NCBI GenBank assembly: GCA_013152475.1
Contig: JAADGH010000153.1
Location: 1 to 55,536 of the forward strand
Reading direction: 5' to 3'
DNA: 55,536 nucleotides
DNA from: Planctomycetota bacterium
GTDB taxonomy: Bacteria > Planctomycetota > Brocadiia > JAADGH01
The position numbers and the translations under genes are program-made. Positions 1-7,527 of the stretch are shown piece by piece. How positions within the stretch are numbered: the first letter of the stretch is position 1; each line of letters starts with the position of its first letter. The notes below the pieces were generated by a model. The model saw only the letters and a list, made by a program, of their open reading frames with translations. It was not told where the DNA came from and made no database searches.

Positions 1-258
1 GATCTCGATGAAACGCCAATGGGACGGGTCGAGTTCGAGGATCGTCGCTTTTCGCCCTGCGCTGGATTCCCGTTTGCCGCTTTCGCGGATCCATTCTCCT
101 CGGAGCAGGTCGTCGACCAGAAACCCCACCGTTGCGGCGCACAGACCGGTTCGCCGCGCCAGGTCAACGCGCGTGGTTGTCCCGGCATCCTTGATCGCTT
201 CGAGGACGACTCGTCGATTGTGCCGTCGAACGCCTCGAAGGTCCCTCTTTTTGTTCAT
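1..258 (-). CDS. ROK-family transcriptional regulator, N-terminal part (cut by window edge)
   Basis: Reading the minus strand from the ATG at 258 gives 86 codons open to base 1, so the gene continues outside the window. The product begins MNKKRDLRGVRRHNRRVVLE and continues with TTTRVDLARRTGLCAATVGF, then a wing containing GRKATILEL. This is the usual N-terminal winged-helix layout of ROK/NagC/XylR repressors (established family knowledge). The sugar-kinase-like ROK domain would lie outside the window, so no ligand can be proposed. A purine-rich AGGAAGG lies about 14 bases before the ATG. It is transcribed in the same direction as the respiratory genes but is separated from them by about 520 bases without a convincing gene. 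Confidence 0.75.
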   Translation of the reverse strand, partial: MNKKRDLRGVRRHNRRVVLEAIKDAGTTTRVDLARRTGLCAATVGFLVDDLLRGEWIRESGKRESSAGRKATILELDPSHWRFIEI

Positions 259-480
259 GCAACACTTGCCTTCCTGGTTTGAGTTACCGGCATCCCGCCC
301 GATCCCATGCCGGCATCTTACTCCGCGCGCGAGGACCCTGTCAAGCCTAATACTTCATATATTAAACTAATTGTGACAAAAACAGTCCACTCCCGCATAG
401 CGCAGCACAAAGGCAATGCTCCACTGTGCGTTGATCCAGAGGCGGGTGCTGATCCGCCTCGCCCGGGACGGTGCGGGTTC

Positions 481-525
481 TCATTGCGAGGAGTCCCGCG
501 CTTCGCGGGACGGCAAGGCAATCTC
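481..525. repeat. REP-like palindromic element, copy 1
   Basis: The core is a perfect hairpin, GTCCCGCG-ctt-CGCGGGAC (493-511), flanked by ATTGCGAGGA on the left and GGCAATCTC on the right. A second copy with the same flanks lies at 40829-40871. There one base pair of the stem is changed on both sides, so the hairpin is preserved. Confidence 0.7.
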
Positions 526-712
526 ATCAAACGATGCCGCATCCGCGGAGGAGATCGACCACCAAGAGATGGGATCACCATTGTGTGAAGCGCCTGCCTC
601 AAAACAAGCGGTACCTCGGTCGATGGAGCTATGGCCGGACCAAGTCCAAGTGGCTGTCCAAGAAGGACTACAATGTCCGAGTGCCGCAGTCCGAGGAGAG
701 CGCCGGACGGGA

Positions 713-739
713 AAAGGCGCGCAGCGTATCAACGCCTTT
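713..739 (-). terminator. Possible Rho-independent terminator after the porin operon
   Basis: On the minus strand, AAAGGCG (739-733) can pair with CGCCTTT (719-713) across a 13-base loop, and the right arm runs into a short T run. A second small hairpin (GGCGG-gtgt-CCGCC) lies between it and the porin stop codon. The signal is weak but well placed at the end of a roughly 12-kb gene run. Confidence 0.35.
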
Positions 740-777
740 CCCCCTCCGGCGGGTGTCCGCCCGTAGACGACGCGATT

Positions 778-2295
778 TTACCAGTAGATTTGAAAGCGTG
801 CGAGGACCGTGTCCAGGTCACGCTCCGGGGCCTCAAGGCGCTCGTCGAAGATGTTGTGGACCCAGTTGACACCGATCCGGGTGTGCGGGTTCAGATACCA
901 GTTGACAGCGAATGTAAATGCGGTGTTCTGCTGGTGTTTGAAGGGCTGTGTGATCACGTTGCCCTGGGAGTCCGTGTACGTATAGTTGAACAGGTTGTCG
1001 CGCGATTGATATTCCACCTGTCCGATGCGGGTCGCGATTTCCCACGCGCCCCAGCCCGTGCCGCCCAGGGGATCGAAGTTGTGCTTCGGCTTGACATGGT
1101 GAGAAGATTTCTTCTCGCCCGTCAGGAGGTACGAGGTCTCGACGTACCACCCCTGGCTTTCCAGGCTGCCCAGGTTTGAAGCAAAGCCTGGAGCCACATA
1201 CGGTGTGTGGCCGCGCTCTTCGTCCGCATGGATATAGGCCCACTGCAAGCCAAACGGCCCGATATACCACGCGCCATCCACCGTCGCCCTTGTGCGCGTG
1301 CCGTGAACCTGGACGTTGGTGCTGCCCGTGGGGTCGGTAAACGCCGCCACACTGCCCGGATTGAAGAAATCCACGTCGGTGGCGGTCCTCCCGCGGAACC
1401 CTCGATGCAGGGGCTGGTTGCCAATAGTGAAGCCGTGGCCGAGTTCAAACCCCTCCAGCCAGGGATTCTTTGTGTGCTTGAAGGGTTTGAAGTTGAGGCG
1501 ATACACCCAGTCGGCTGCGTCGTTGTTGTCGCCGTGGTCGCCATCGGCGCCTTGGAAGATGCCGGTGCCGTACTGCACGGTCCCATCGAAGAGGTCGCCG
1601 TGGGCCATGATGCCGTAATCACGCTCTGGCGACAGGTTATCCACGGGCAGCGCCCTCTCGATCATGGTGATGTACTTCGACGACTGCAATTGCTGACGGG
1701 CGAAGGGCGGCTTGAAGTGGCCGAATCGAACCTTCAGCCACGGCACATAGGCCAGTTCCATATAGCCGTCGCGGATGTGCACCTGGTCGTGGGTGATGTC
1801 GGCCTGGACTTTGAACTTGTTGGGCTTGCCGTGCATGTATCCGGCCATTCCCAGTCGCACGCGCCGCAGAAAAAAGTTGTTGTGGAAGTCGTGGCCGCCC
1901 CACGGTTCGATGGGCCCCCCCTCAAAGCCGCGAAAATCCAACTGGACGCGGCCGAAGAAGCCGATTTTGAACAAGCCGTCGGCGGATTCGATGTAGAACT
2001 TTCCCTTCTTCGCTCCGGCAACCGCATCCGGCTTCTCTATGTGCTGCTCCTTCAGGTATTTGCCGATGGCCTCGTCGATTTTTCCGCCGGGACTCTCTTT
2101 TTCCTCAAGCCTTTTCAGCTGTGCAGCTTGCTCCTTTATTTTCTTGTCCTGCTCTTTGATGACCCTCAGCGCAGCGTTCAATTGTTTCTCGAACGCGCTG
2201 AGGCGTTTTTCCACATCTTTGCTCTGGGCGAAAAGCCCTCCTTCCACACTCGCCAGCAAGAACACCACGGCGAGTCCAAACGAAACGGTTTTCAT
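778..2295 (-). CDS. Phosphate-selective-type outer-membrane porin (OprP/OprO family)
   Basis: This 505-residue product starts with a clear signal peptide (MKTVSFGLAVVFLLASVEGG). A coiled-coil segment follows at about residues 25-65 (KRLSAFEKQLNAALRVIKEQ), and then a long beta-rich region with paired aromatic residues. It ends in the aromatic strand ARFQIYW, the usual C-terminal signal for BAM-mediated insertion. Length and plan match OprP-type anion porins that carry an N-terminal coiled coil. The ATG at 2295 was chosen because GGAGGAG lies seven bases upstream and the signal peptide starts there. It is the last gene of the minus-strand run and follows a Skp-like chaperone by 35 bases. Anion selectivity is family knowledge; a role in oxyanion entry is inferred from the neighbouring Mo enzyme. 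Confidence 0.8.
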   Translation of the reverse strand: MKTVSFGLAVVFLLASVEGGLFAQSKDVEKRLSAFEKQLNAALRVIKEQDKKIKEQAAQLKRLEEKESPGGKIDEAIGKYLKEQHIEKPDAVAGAKKGKFYIESADGLFKIGFFGRVQLDFRGFEGGPIEPWGGHDFHNNFFLRRVRLGMAGYMHGKPNKFKVQADITHDQVHIRDGYMELAYVPWLKVRFGHFKPPFARQQLQSSKYITMIERALPVDNLSPERDYGIMAHGDLFDGTVQYGTGIFQGADGDHGDNNDAADWVYRLNFKPFKHTKNPWLEGFELGHGFTIGNQPLHRGFRGRTATDVDFFNPGSVAAFTDPTGSTNVQVHGTRTRATVDGAWYIGPFGLQWAYIHADEERGHTPYVAPGFASNLGSLESQGWYVETSYLLTGEKKSSHHVKPKHNFDPLGGTGWGAWEIATRIGQVEYQSRDNLFNYTYTDSQGNVITQPFKHQQNTAFTFAVNWYLNPHTRIGVNWVHNIFDERLEAPERDLDTVLARFQIYW

Positions 2296-2330
2296 GTCAT
2301 TTCTCCTCCCCAAAAACCGGGGGTTCCTCT

Positions 2331-2936
2331 TCACTTTTCTTGTTTGCTTGTTCTGTTTTTGATGAACTCGATGGCCTCGTCGGTCAGGTCCAGCGTTCCG
2401 TTGGAGGCCAAAACGACCTTCCGCGCGATCTGTTTCTGGATCAGGTCAAGGGACCCCGCCTTCATGGGTTCCCGATCCACATTGACGATGAGATCGTACC
2501 CCATGCTTTTGCGGAACTCTTCCAGGTCGGTAATGACCTCGGTGAAAACGAGCTGGAGAGCGCCTTTGTACCGCTCGACAAACTCGTAATCGGCGGAGGC
2601 CTTTCGCACGGACATTTTTGCGCGCTTCTCCGCGATGAGGAGACGCTTGTCCCTCGCCATGTCCGATTTCGCTTCGAGCACCTTGAGCTCCTCTGCAAGG
2701 TTTTCGATTTCCTTGGCCATTTTCGTCAGCTCCGCCTCGGCGCTATCTCGTTCCGACTGCAATTCCTTCTCGAGCTTCACCTTCGTAGGATAGACATCCA
2801 CCACCTTCTGCAGATCGACGACGCCGATCTTCAGGCCCACCAGATCCGACTTGGCCTGCGTGCCCGGCTGGCACATCACGGCCAACACAAGAGCACACGC
2901 CAGACATGCTCCGATAACAAACCCCTTGCTCTTCAT
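2331..2936 (-). CDS. OmpH/Skp-family periplasmic chaperone
   Basis: The 201-residue product has a signal peptide (MKSKGFVIGACLACALVL) and then GLKIGVVDLQKVVDVYPTKV, the typical first strand and helix of Skp/OmpH proteins. A long charged helical arm (about 55-120) and a return helix containing EFRKSMGYDLIVNVDRE follow. Skp proteins hold unfolded outer-membrane proteins in the periplasm. Its position between a kinase and an OprP-type porin suggests a dedicated chaperone for the porins of this operon. The start at 2936 has GGAGAAGGACG upstream. The general Skp copy usually sits next to bamA, so this may be a specialised paralogue; that is inference. Confidence 0.8.
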   Translation of the reverse strand: MKSKGFVIGACLACALVLAVMCQPGTQAKSDLVGLKIGVVDLQKVVDVYPTKVKLEKELQSERDSAEAELTKMAKEIENLAEELKVLEAKSDMARDKRLLIAEKRAKMSVRKASADYEFVERYKGALQLVFTEVITDLEEFRKSMGYDLIVNVDREPMKAGSLDLIQKQIARKVVLASNGTLDLTDEAIEFIKNRTSKQEK

Positions 2937-2985
2937 CGTCCTTCTCCTTTCCAGAAAGAACCATGCCAAGACGCCCAATCGTTCC

Positions 2986-4422
2986 TCATTTCATTCGCTC
3001 CTCCTCCGTTCTCTGTTCCGATTCGATCTCCTGGTCCGCGATAGGCAGCCAAACAGTAAAGGCGCTTCCCTGTCCGAGGTTGCTTTCCACGGCGATACGG
3101 CCGTTGTGGTTCTCGACGATGGTCTTCACAATGGCCAGGCCAAGCCCCGTGCCGATACGAGAGACCTTCTTCGCGTTCGCGCAGCGATGGAATTCCTGAA
3201 AGATGTTCTCCAGGTCCTTCTCCGGGATGCCGATCCCCGAATCGGCCACGATCACCTTGGCCTCGTCCCCGTTCCTTTCCACGGTGACCGTCACCTTCCC
3301 CCCCGGGGGCGTATACTGGATTGCATTGCTTACAAGATTGCCGAAGGCCCGGTGCAGCGGTTCGCTGTCACCGAGGACATGGAGTTCGGCTTCGCAGGCT
3401 GGCATGCACAGGGCAATGCCTTGTTCCTCCGCTGCTTGCTGCTGGTCGTCCAGGACAACCTGCAACAGCCGTCGAAGATCGACCCGGTCCCGCGCGGCAG
3501 TTTCAGGCATGGATTGCAGGTGCGAGAGCTCGAGCAGCTCGCGGACGAGCGACCCCATCTGCGCCGATCTGCGCTGGGCGCGGTCCAGCATGTCGAGCGC
3601 TGCGGGCGGGAGGCCCTCTTCTTTCTTCAGCACGGCAGTGGCCGCTTGAACACAGCTTGTGATGGCGACGAGAGGCGATTTCATCTCGTGGGCCACAAAA
3701 TGGAGAAGGCGGGATTTCGCCTCCTCAAGCCTCGCAAGATGCTCGGTGGCCGCGGCGAGGCGTTTCTCCTCTCGGCGAAGCCTGGCCGCAATGTCGCAGG
3801 TCAGATAGGCCGTCACCAGGAGCGTTATACTGAATGCGCCGAGAATGCACGCGATGTATCTGAAGTGCCCTGGCGCGGCGATTGGCCCCAGTGTGAAGAT
3901 GTCCGGCGACAGTCCCGGCAACAGGAATTCCGCTGCACATTCAACGGCGACCAGGAACATGCCAAAGAGGGCAATGGCGAAGCAGACCGCTCGCTCAAAT
4001 AAGATTCCCGTAATGATCACGTGGAAGACAAAGAACATGAGGAGGGGGTTGCGGATGCCGCCGGTCATGAACAGCAGAACCGAGAGGATCAACAGATCGA
4101 GGCAGGCCTGCAGCGGCCCCATCCATTGGATGCCCCTTGACCAGCCCGCCTTTTCCATCCGATCGAGCAGGACCAGATAGACGGCGTTGGTGACGGCGAG
4201 GCCTGCCGCAATCGCGCTCGTCGGCGTGAGGGGGATATGGAGTCCCAGAATCTCGTCCAGAACAAGAGGGGCGACTAACACGCCTCCCGCCGCGACCCAG
4301 CGAAAGAGGACAAAGCGCGCCAACGGCTGCTGGAGAAACGCGGCTTGTCTCCACAGACGATCCACGGCGAAGGAAGCAGCCAAACGCCTCGTCGCATCAC
4401 TTTTCCGGGTCTGTGACCCCAT
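2986..4422 (-). CDS. Membrane-bound sensor histidine kinase
   Basis: This 478-residue kinase has a membrane domain of about six hydrophobic segments in residues 35-200 (for example CLDLLILSVLLFMTGGIRNP) with no large periplasmic loop. It then has the H-box FVAHEMKSPL, a DHp helix pair, and an HATPase domain with NLVSNAIQYTPPGG (N box), DSGIGIP (G1) and GTGLGLAIV (G2). A signal within the membrane or quinone pool is more likely than a soluble ligand, by analogy with kinases of this shape. It follows a single-domain receiver gene by about 96 bases, which is its obvious partner. Start 4422 was preferred over 4458 because GAAGAGGG lies just upstream. Confidence 0.85.
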   Translation of the reverse strand: MGSQTRKSDATRRLAASFAVDRLWRQAAFLQQPLARFVLFRWVAAGGVLVAPLVLDEILGLHIPLTPTSAIAAGLAVTNAVYLVLLDRMEKAGWSRGIQWMGPLQACLDLLILSVLLFMTGGIRNPLLMFFVFHVIITGILFERAVCFAIALFGMFLVAVECAAEFLLPGLSPDIFTLGPIAAPGHFRYIACILGAFSITLLVTAYLTCDIAARLRREEKRLAAATEHLARLEEAKSRLLHFVAHEMKSPLVAITSCVQAATAVLKKEEGLPPAALDMLDRAQRRSAQMGSLVRELLELSHLQSMPETAARDRVDLRRLLQVVLDDQQQAAEEQGIALCMPACEAELHVLGDSEPLHRAFGNLVSNAIQYTPPGGKVTVTVERNGDEAKVIVADSGIGIPEKDLENIFQEFHRCANAKKVSRIGTGLGLAIVKTIVENHNGRIAVESNLGQGSAFTVWLPIADQEIESEQRTEEERMK

Positions 4423-4518
4423 TGGACCCTCTTCAGCTCGAGATATGCAGAAACTCATCCTCGGAAAACTCGCGGTGTCTTGCCTTGCTGTCTTGCGCTT
4501 CCTGGGTTCCGTGATTTT

Positions 4519-4947
4519 TCATCGGCACACCGGCTCGGGGCCGTTGCCGCCGCTGCCGATTCGGAGCAGTTCACGTACTGCCTGCTGAATCTCGGTCAGC
4601 TTGTATGGTTTCTCGATAAACCGGTTTGCGGGGAGCCAGCCGTCATCCAGATCGCCTTGGTTCCACCGCAGCCCCGGAAACTCCCGATTGACGCTCGAAA
4701 GAATGATGACGGGAATATCAGGTGACGGGGTGGCTTCCCGGATCTGGCGCACCATCATGGCCCCGGCCGTCAAGGTTTCCATCATGACGTCCACAATAAC
4801 GAGGGCGGGCGGGTCGTCCTGCTGTAGCTTTCGCAGTCCTTCTTTCGCGCTCGATGCGGAATCAACGACGTGGCCCTCCGCTTCAAGGATCATCCTCAGC
4901 GAGTCCACGACCTCTTCTTCGTCATCCACAATCAGTATCTTGGCCAT
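4519..4947 (-). CDS. Single-domain response regulator (receiver only), copy 1
   Basis: The 142-residue protein begins MAKILIVDDEEEVVDSLRMI and has the acidic pair DD, the phosphoacceptor Asp in VIVDVMME, the switch residues VIILSSVNRE and the Lys of FIEKPYK. It has no output domain, so it should act by protein contact or phosphotransfer. An unusual insertion, FPGLRWNQGDLDDGW, precedes the conserved Lys region. The same insertion occurs in the receiver at 28049-28447, so the two are close paralogues. The ATG at 4947 starts the fold exactly and has GGGAGAA upstream. Its likely partner is the kinase just downstream. Confidence 0.85.
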   Translation of the reverse strand: MAKILIVDDEEEVVDSLRMILEAEGHVVDSASSAKEGLRKLQQDDPPALVIVDVMMETLTAGAMMVRQIREATPSPDIPVIILSSVNREFPGLRWNQGDLDDGWLPANRFIEKPYKLTEIQQAVRELLRIGSGGNGPEPVCR

Positions 4948-5041
4948 GCGTTCTCCCGCGCGAGGCCCTTGGGCCGCGTCTTGCAACATCCCGCGTACTT
5001 CCAGAGGACCATGCAGATATTTCTTCGCTGTGAGCAACAAA

Positions 5042-6547
5042 TTAGAATTCCAATTGGAACCTGGAGAAGGCCTCGTAGATGTCTCGTTCTTCGTAATCGA
5101 ATTGATTCCCCAGGAACGCGCCCGCTGCGCCGACTTCGAGCGCAAGATATTCTGTCAGTTGAAAGGTGACCATTCCGCCGAACTCCCATCCCATGTTCTC
5201 GCCGAAGTTCCTCCGGTGAGAGGCCCTGAACCACCCGGTCTCCAACTGTCCCGAGGCCCAATCGGTTATGGGGAAGTCCAGTTTGGACTGGAGGGTTACC
5301 AGTCCTTGGCCCCGGTTGCCCATATCCACGGCGAGGTCGTTCACATCCGAAGGGCCGTTGGCCGAAAAGATGTGGGTGTACTGCCAGTACCCTTCCGTCC
5401 CTAATAAACTTTCGGGGGTCACGAAGGCCCGTTTCAGTTGTCGGCCCTCTGGGTCTCCCGAGCTGTATATCCCGAGCACGCTGAGCTTCGCTTCCCCCAC
5501 GGGGACACTTGCCTCCCCTTTGGCCGCGAATCCGGTGTGGGCGTCAGACTCCAGCCGGCCGGTGTTGACCATAAAGAAGCCGTTCAGGTCCACCTCGCTA
5601 ATCTCTGTCGAGGCGGTAACGGAATACCAACCCTCGTCCGCCTCCTGACCCTCAAACCCCTGCACGAGTGAGTTGCTGTCTTTATCGAGGTAGTACGCGT
5701 GCGCCCCGAGCGTCACTCCGTTGATGGGAACATTCGCATCGAATATGTAAAAGTGCCCCTCTCTGTCCACGCCCGTGCCCAGGGTGTCAACCAGTCTGAC
5801 ATAGGCGGCCCTGTATTCGATGTTGTGCAGTGTGCCCGTATAATTCACGCCGCCGACGTTGAAATCCCAGTCCGACGAGAAGAGGGTATCGCCGACCTGG
5901 TCGGAAAGGGGCAGGATGCCGGCCGACACATTATGTTTGTCCCCGGGAAGGTAGTAGAGGTATCCATATCGTATGCCTCTGGCGCTGAGCCGGTTGAAGG
6001 CCACATTGGCCGGCCATCCGACCCCATTGTTTCCCGGACCGACGCCCCACGCATTTCGGAATTCCAATTGCGCGTATCCCCCTGCCTTTTCGACGGGTTT
6101 CACATCAAGAGTAATGCGGAATCGCTGGCGGAAGAAATCATAGCCCTCCGGATCGGAAAACGTGGAGCCGTCGAGGCCCGGGATGTTCGACCCGTTGTAC
6201 ATGACCCGATACTGCAAACCGAGGTTCACCCCCGGCTCGCCTTCTCCTGCGGGCGGCACTCCAAGCCTCAACGGGACCGATCCGGCCGGGGCGGCGGATT
6301 CCTTCTTCCACTTTGCGATGGCATCTTCGATTTTTTTGTCAATCTCTTTCGTTTGAGGCCCCGTTTCCAGCTCGGCCTTCAGTTCGGACGCCTCCTTCTC
6401 CGTGATGAGCCCTTTCCTTATAAGCAGCTTAATCAACGGCTCTTGAGGGGAGGGTGACGACACCCCCTCCCCGTCCAGAGCGTGACAGAGAGAGTGATGT
6501 TGAAATGCGACGGAAAAAATCAGACAAGTCAACACGACCTTGGCCAT
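5042..6547 (-). CDS. Outer-membrane porin-like beta-barrel protein
   Basis: The 501-residue product has a signal peptide (MAKVVLTCLIFSVAFQ) and a short helical region with LIKLLIRKGLITEKEASELK. That N-terminal motif is common in alginate-export/OprP-like and other putative porins of Gram-negative bacteria. A charged coil (about 60-80) and a long beta-rich barrel with alternating hydrophobic residues follow, ending in EAFSRFQLEF, a C-terminal BAM signal. It begins only seven bases after the moaA stop codon, so it is translated from the Mo-enzyme transcript. It differs from the OprP-like porin at 778-2295. Having two unlike porins in one operon suggests substrate and product pass through different channels, which is inference. 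Confidence 0.75.
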   Translation of the reverse strand: MAKVVLTCLIFSVAFQHHSLCHALDGEGVSSPSPQEPLIKLLIRKGLITEKEASELKAELETGPQTKEIDKKIEDAIAKWKKESAAPAGSVPLRLGVPPAGEGEPGVNLGLQYRVMYNGSNIPGLDGSTFSDPEGYDFFRQRFRITLDVKPVEKAGGYAQLEFRNAWGVGPGNNGVGWPANVAFNRLSARGIRYGYLYYLPGDKHNVSAGILPLSDQVGDTLFSSDWDFNVGGVNYTGTLHNIEYRAAYVRLVDTLGTGVDREGHFYIFDANVPINGVTLGAHAYYLDKDSNSLVQGFEGQEADEGWYSVTASTEISEVDLNGFFMVNTGRLESDAHTGFAAKGEASVPVGEAKLSVLGIYSSGDPEGRQLKRAFVTPESLLGTEGYWQYTHIFSANGPSDVNDLAVDMGNRGQGLVTLQSKLDFPITDWASGQLETGWFRASHRRNFGENMGWEFGGMVTFQLTEYLALEVGAAGAFLGNQFDYEERDIYEAFSRFQLEF

Positions 6548-6554
6548 CTCCTGC

Positions 6555-7502
6555 TCACCCCCCTATGGACACCAGAGCGCCCCGTGAGGTCTTTACCGAT
6601 TGGCGCTTGTGCGAAAGGAAGGTGTGCAACGCGGCGTGCGTCTGCGGGCCGCTCCCGGACGACTCCAGAATCTCCACAAGAGACAACCGCCGCGGGCTCA
6701 TCAGGCAACTGTAGAGCCGGCCCTGCGAATCGAGCCGCAGCCGTTGACAGGAATTGCAGAAGGGTCTGGTCACAGGTGCGATGATCCCGACGCGCGCCTC
6801 ACTCCCCTGCCCGCGCACTTGGTAAAGGGATGCCGGTCCGGAACCCGATTTCCCCAACTCGGTGACATTAAAATGCTCCTGCAAAGTGGCTTGAAGCGCC
6901 GCAGCAGGGAAGAATCGCTCGTTGTGCCACTGCGCCGCCGGTCCCGCCCTCATCAGCTCGATGAAGCGGACCTCCACGCCAATTCTTATCGCGAAGTAAA
7001 CAAAATCCGCGATCTCGCGATCGTTGACGCCACGCATGAGCACGACATTGATTCTCACCGGGGTCAGCCCACAGGAAAAGGCCGCATGAATCCCGTCCAG
7101 GGTCCGGTACAAGGACCCGCCGGTAATGCGGCGGAACGTGTCCTCCCGGAGAGAATCGAGGCTGATGTTTACTCTGTCGAGCCCGGCCTCCTTCAGGGAT
7201 TGTGCTTCCGAGGCGAGATTCTGCCCATTGGTCGTCATGCAGACCTCGCGGATTTGAGGAATGCCCCTCAGGGAGCGGATCACCTCGCACAAGTCACTCC
7301 GCTCAAGCGGCTCCCCACCGGTCAGGCGCACCTTTTCCACGCCAACGGCGCCACAAAGGAATTCCACCATCTCCGTCAGATGCAAAACGGGCAGCTCGAC
7401 ATCGCCGCCGTCCTGCGGACCCTCTTCCTTGCAGTACATGCACCGCAGCCCGCAGCGTCTCGTCAGCGAAAGCCTGAGATAGGGAAAACGCGGTCTGGTC
7501 AT
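6555..7502 (-). CDS. moaA: GTP 3',8-cyclase MoaA (molybdenum cofactor biosynthesis)
   Basis: MoaA is a radical-SAM enzyme that makes the first pterin intermediate of molybdenum cofactor from GTP. The 315-residue product has the radical-SAM cluster motif CGLRCMYC near the N-terminus and LTGGEPL for SAM binding. At the C-terminus, FCNSCQRLRLDSQGRLYSCL supplies the three cysteines of the second [4Fe-4S] cluster. The usual C-terminal GG is present (VSIGG), as needed for the MoaA-MoaC system. It starts at 7502 with GGAGG about ten bases upstream and lies 25 bases after the Mo enzyme. Cofactor supply is therefore co-expressed with its consumer. The remaining moa/moe genes are not in the window. Confidence 0.93.
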   Translation of the reverse strand: MTRPRFPYLRLSLTRRCGLRCMYCKEEGPQDGGDVELPVLHLTEMVEFLCGAVGVEKVRLTGGEPLERSDLCEVIRSLRGIPQIREVCMTTNGQNLASEAQSLKEAGLDRVNISLDSLREDTFRRITGGSLYRTLDGIHAAFSCGLTPVRINVVLMRGVNDREIADFVYFAIRIGVEVRFIELMRAGPAAQWHNERFFPAAALQATLQEHFNVTELGKSGSGPASLYQVRGQGSEARVGIIAPVTRPFCNSCQRLRLDSQGRLYSCLMSPRRLSLVEILESSGSGPQTHAALHTFLSHKRQSVKTSRGALVSIGG

Positions 7503-7527
7503 CAGCAGTATGATCCTCCGACCGGCT

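Larger units (their letters stand above)
259..777. other. Intergenic region between oprP-like gene and ROK gene
   Basis: No convincing gene was found here. It contains a palindromic interspersed element (481-525) and a weak terminator-like hairpin after the porin gene (713-739). A basic plus-strand frame runs from the ATG at 534 through the residues YLGRWSYGRTKSKWLSKKDY, but it then runs into the antisense of the porin. I do not call it as a gene, although the stretch is protein-like and could be a relic. Confidence 0.5.

Noticed and set aside
534..869. Small basic plus-strand frame near the left edge
   Set aside because: Part of it is protein-like, but it extends into the antisense of the porin, has no ribosome-binding site and no recognised family.
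7503..7527. Moco riboswitch before moaA
   Set aside because: Only 25 bases separate the Mo-enzyme stop from the moaA start, too little for a riboswitch. The leader of the whole operon (12785-12858) is also short and shows no matching fold.
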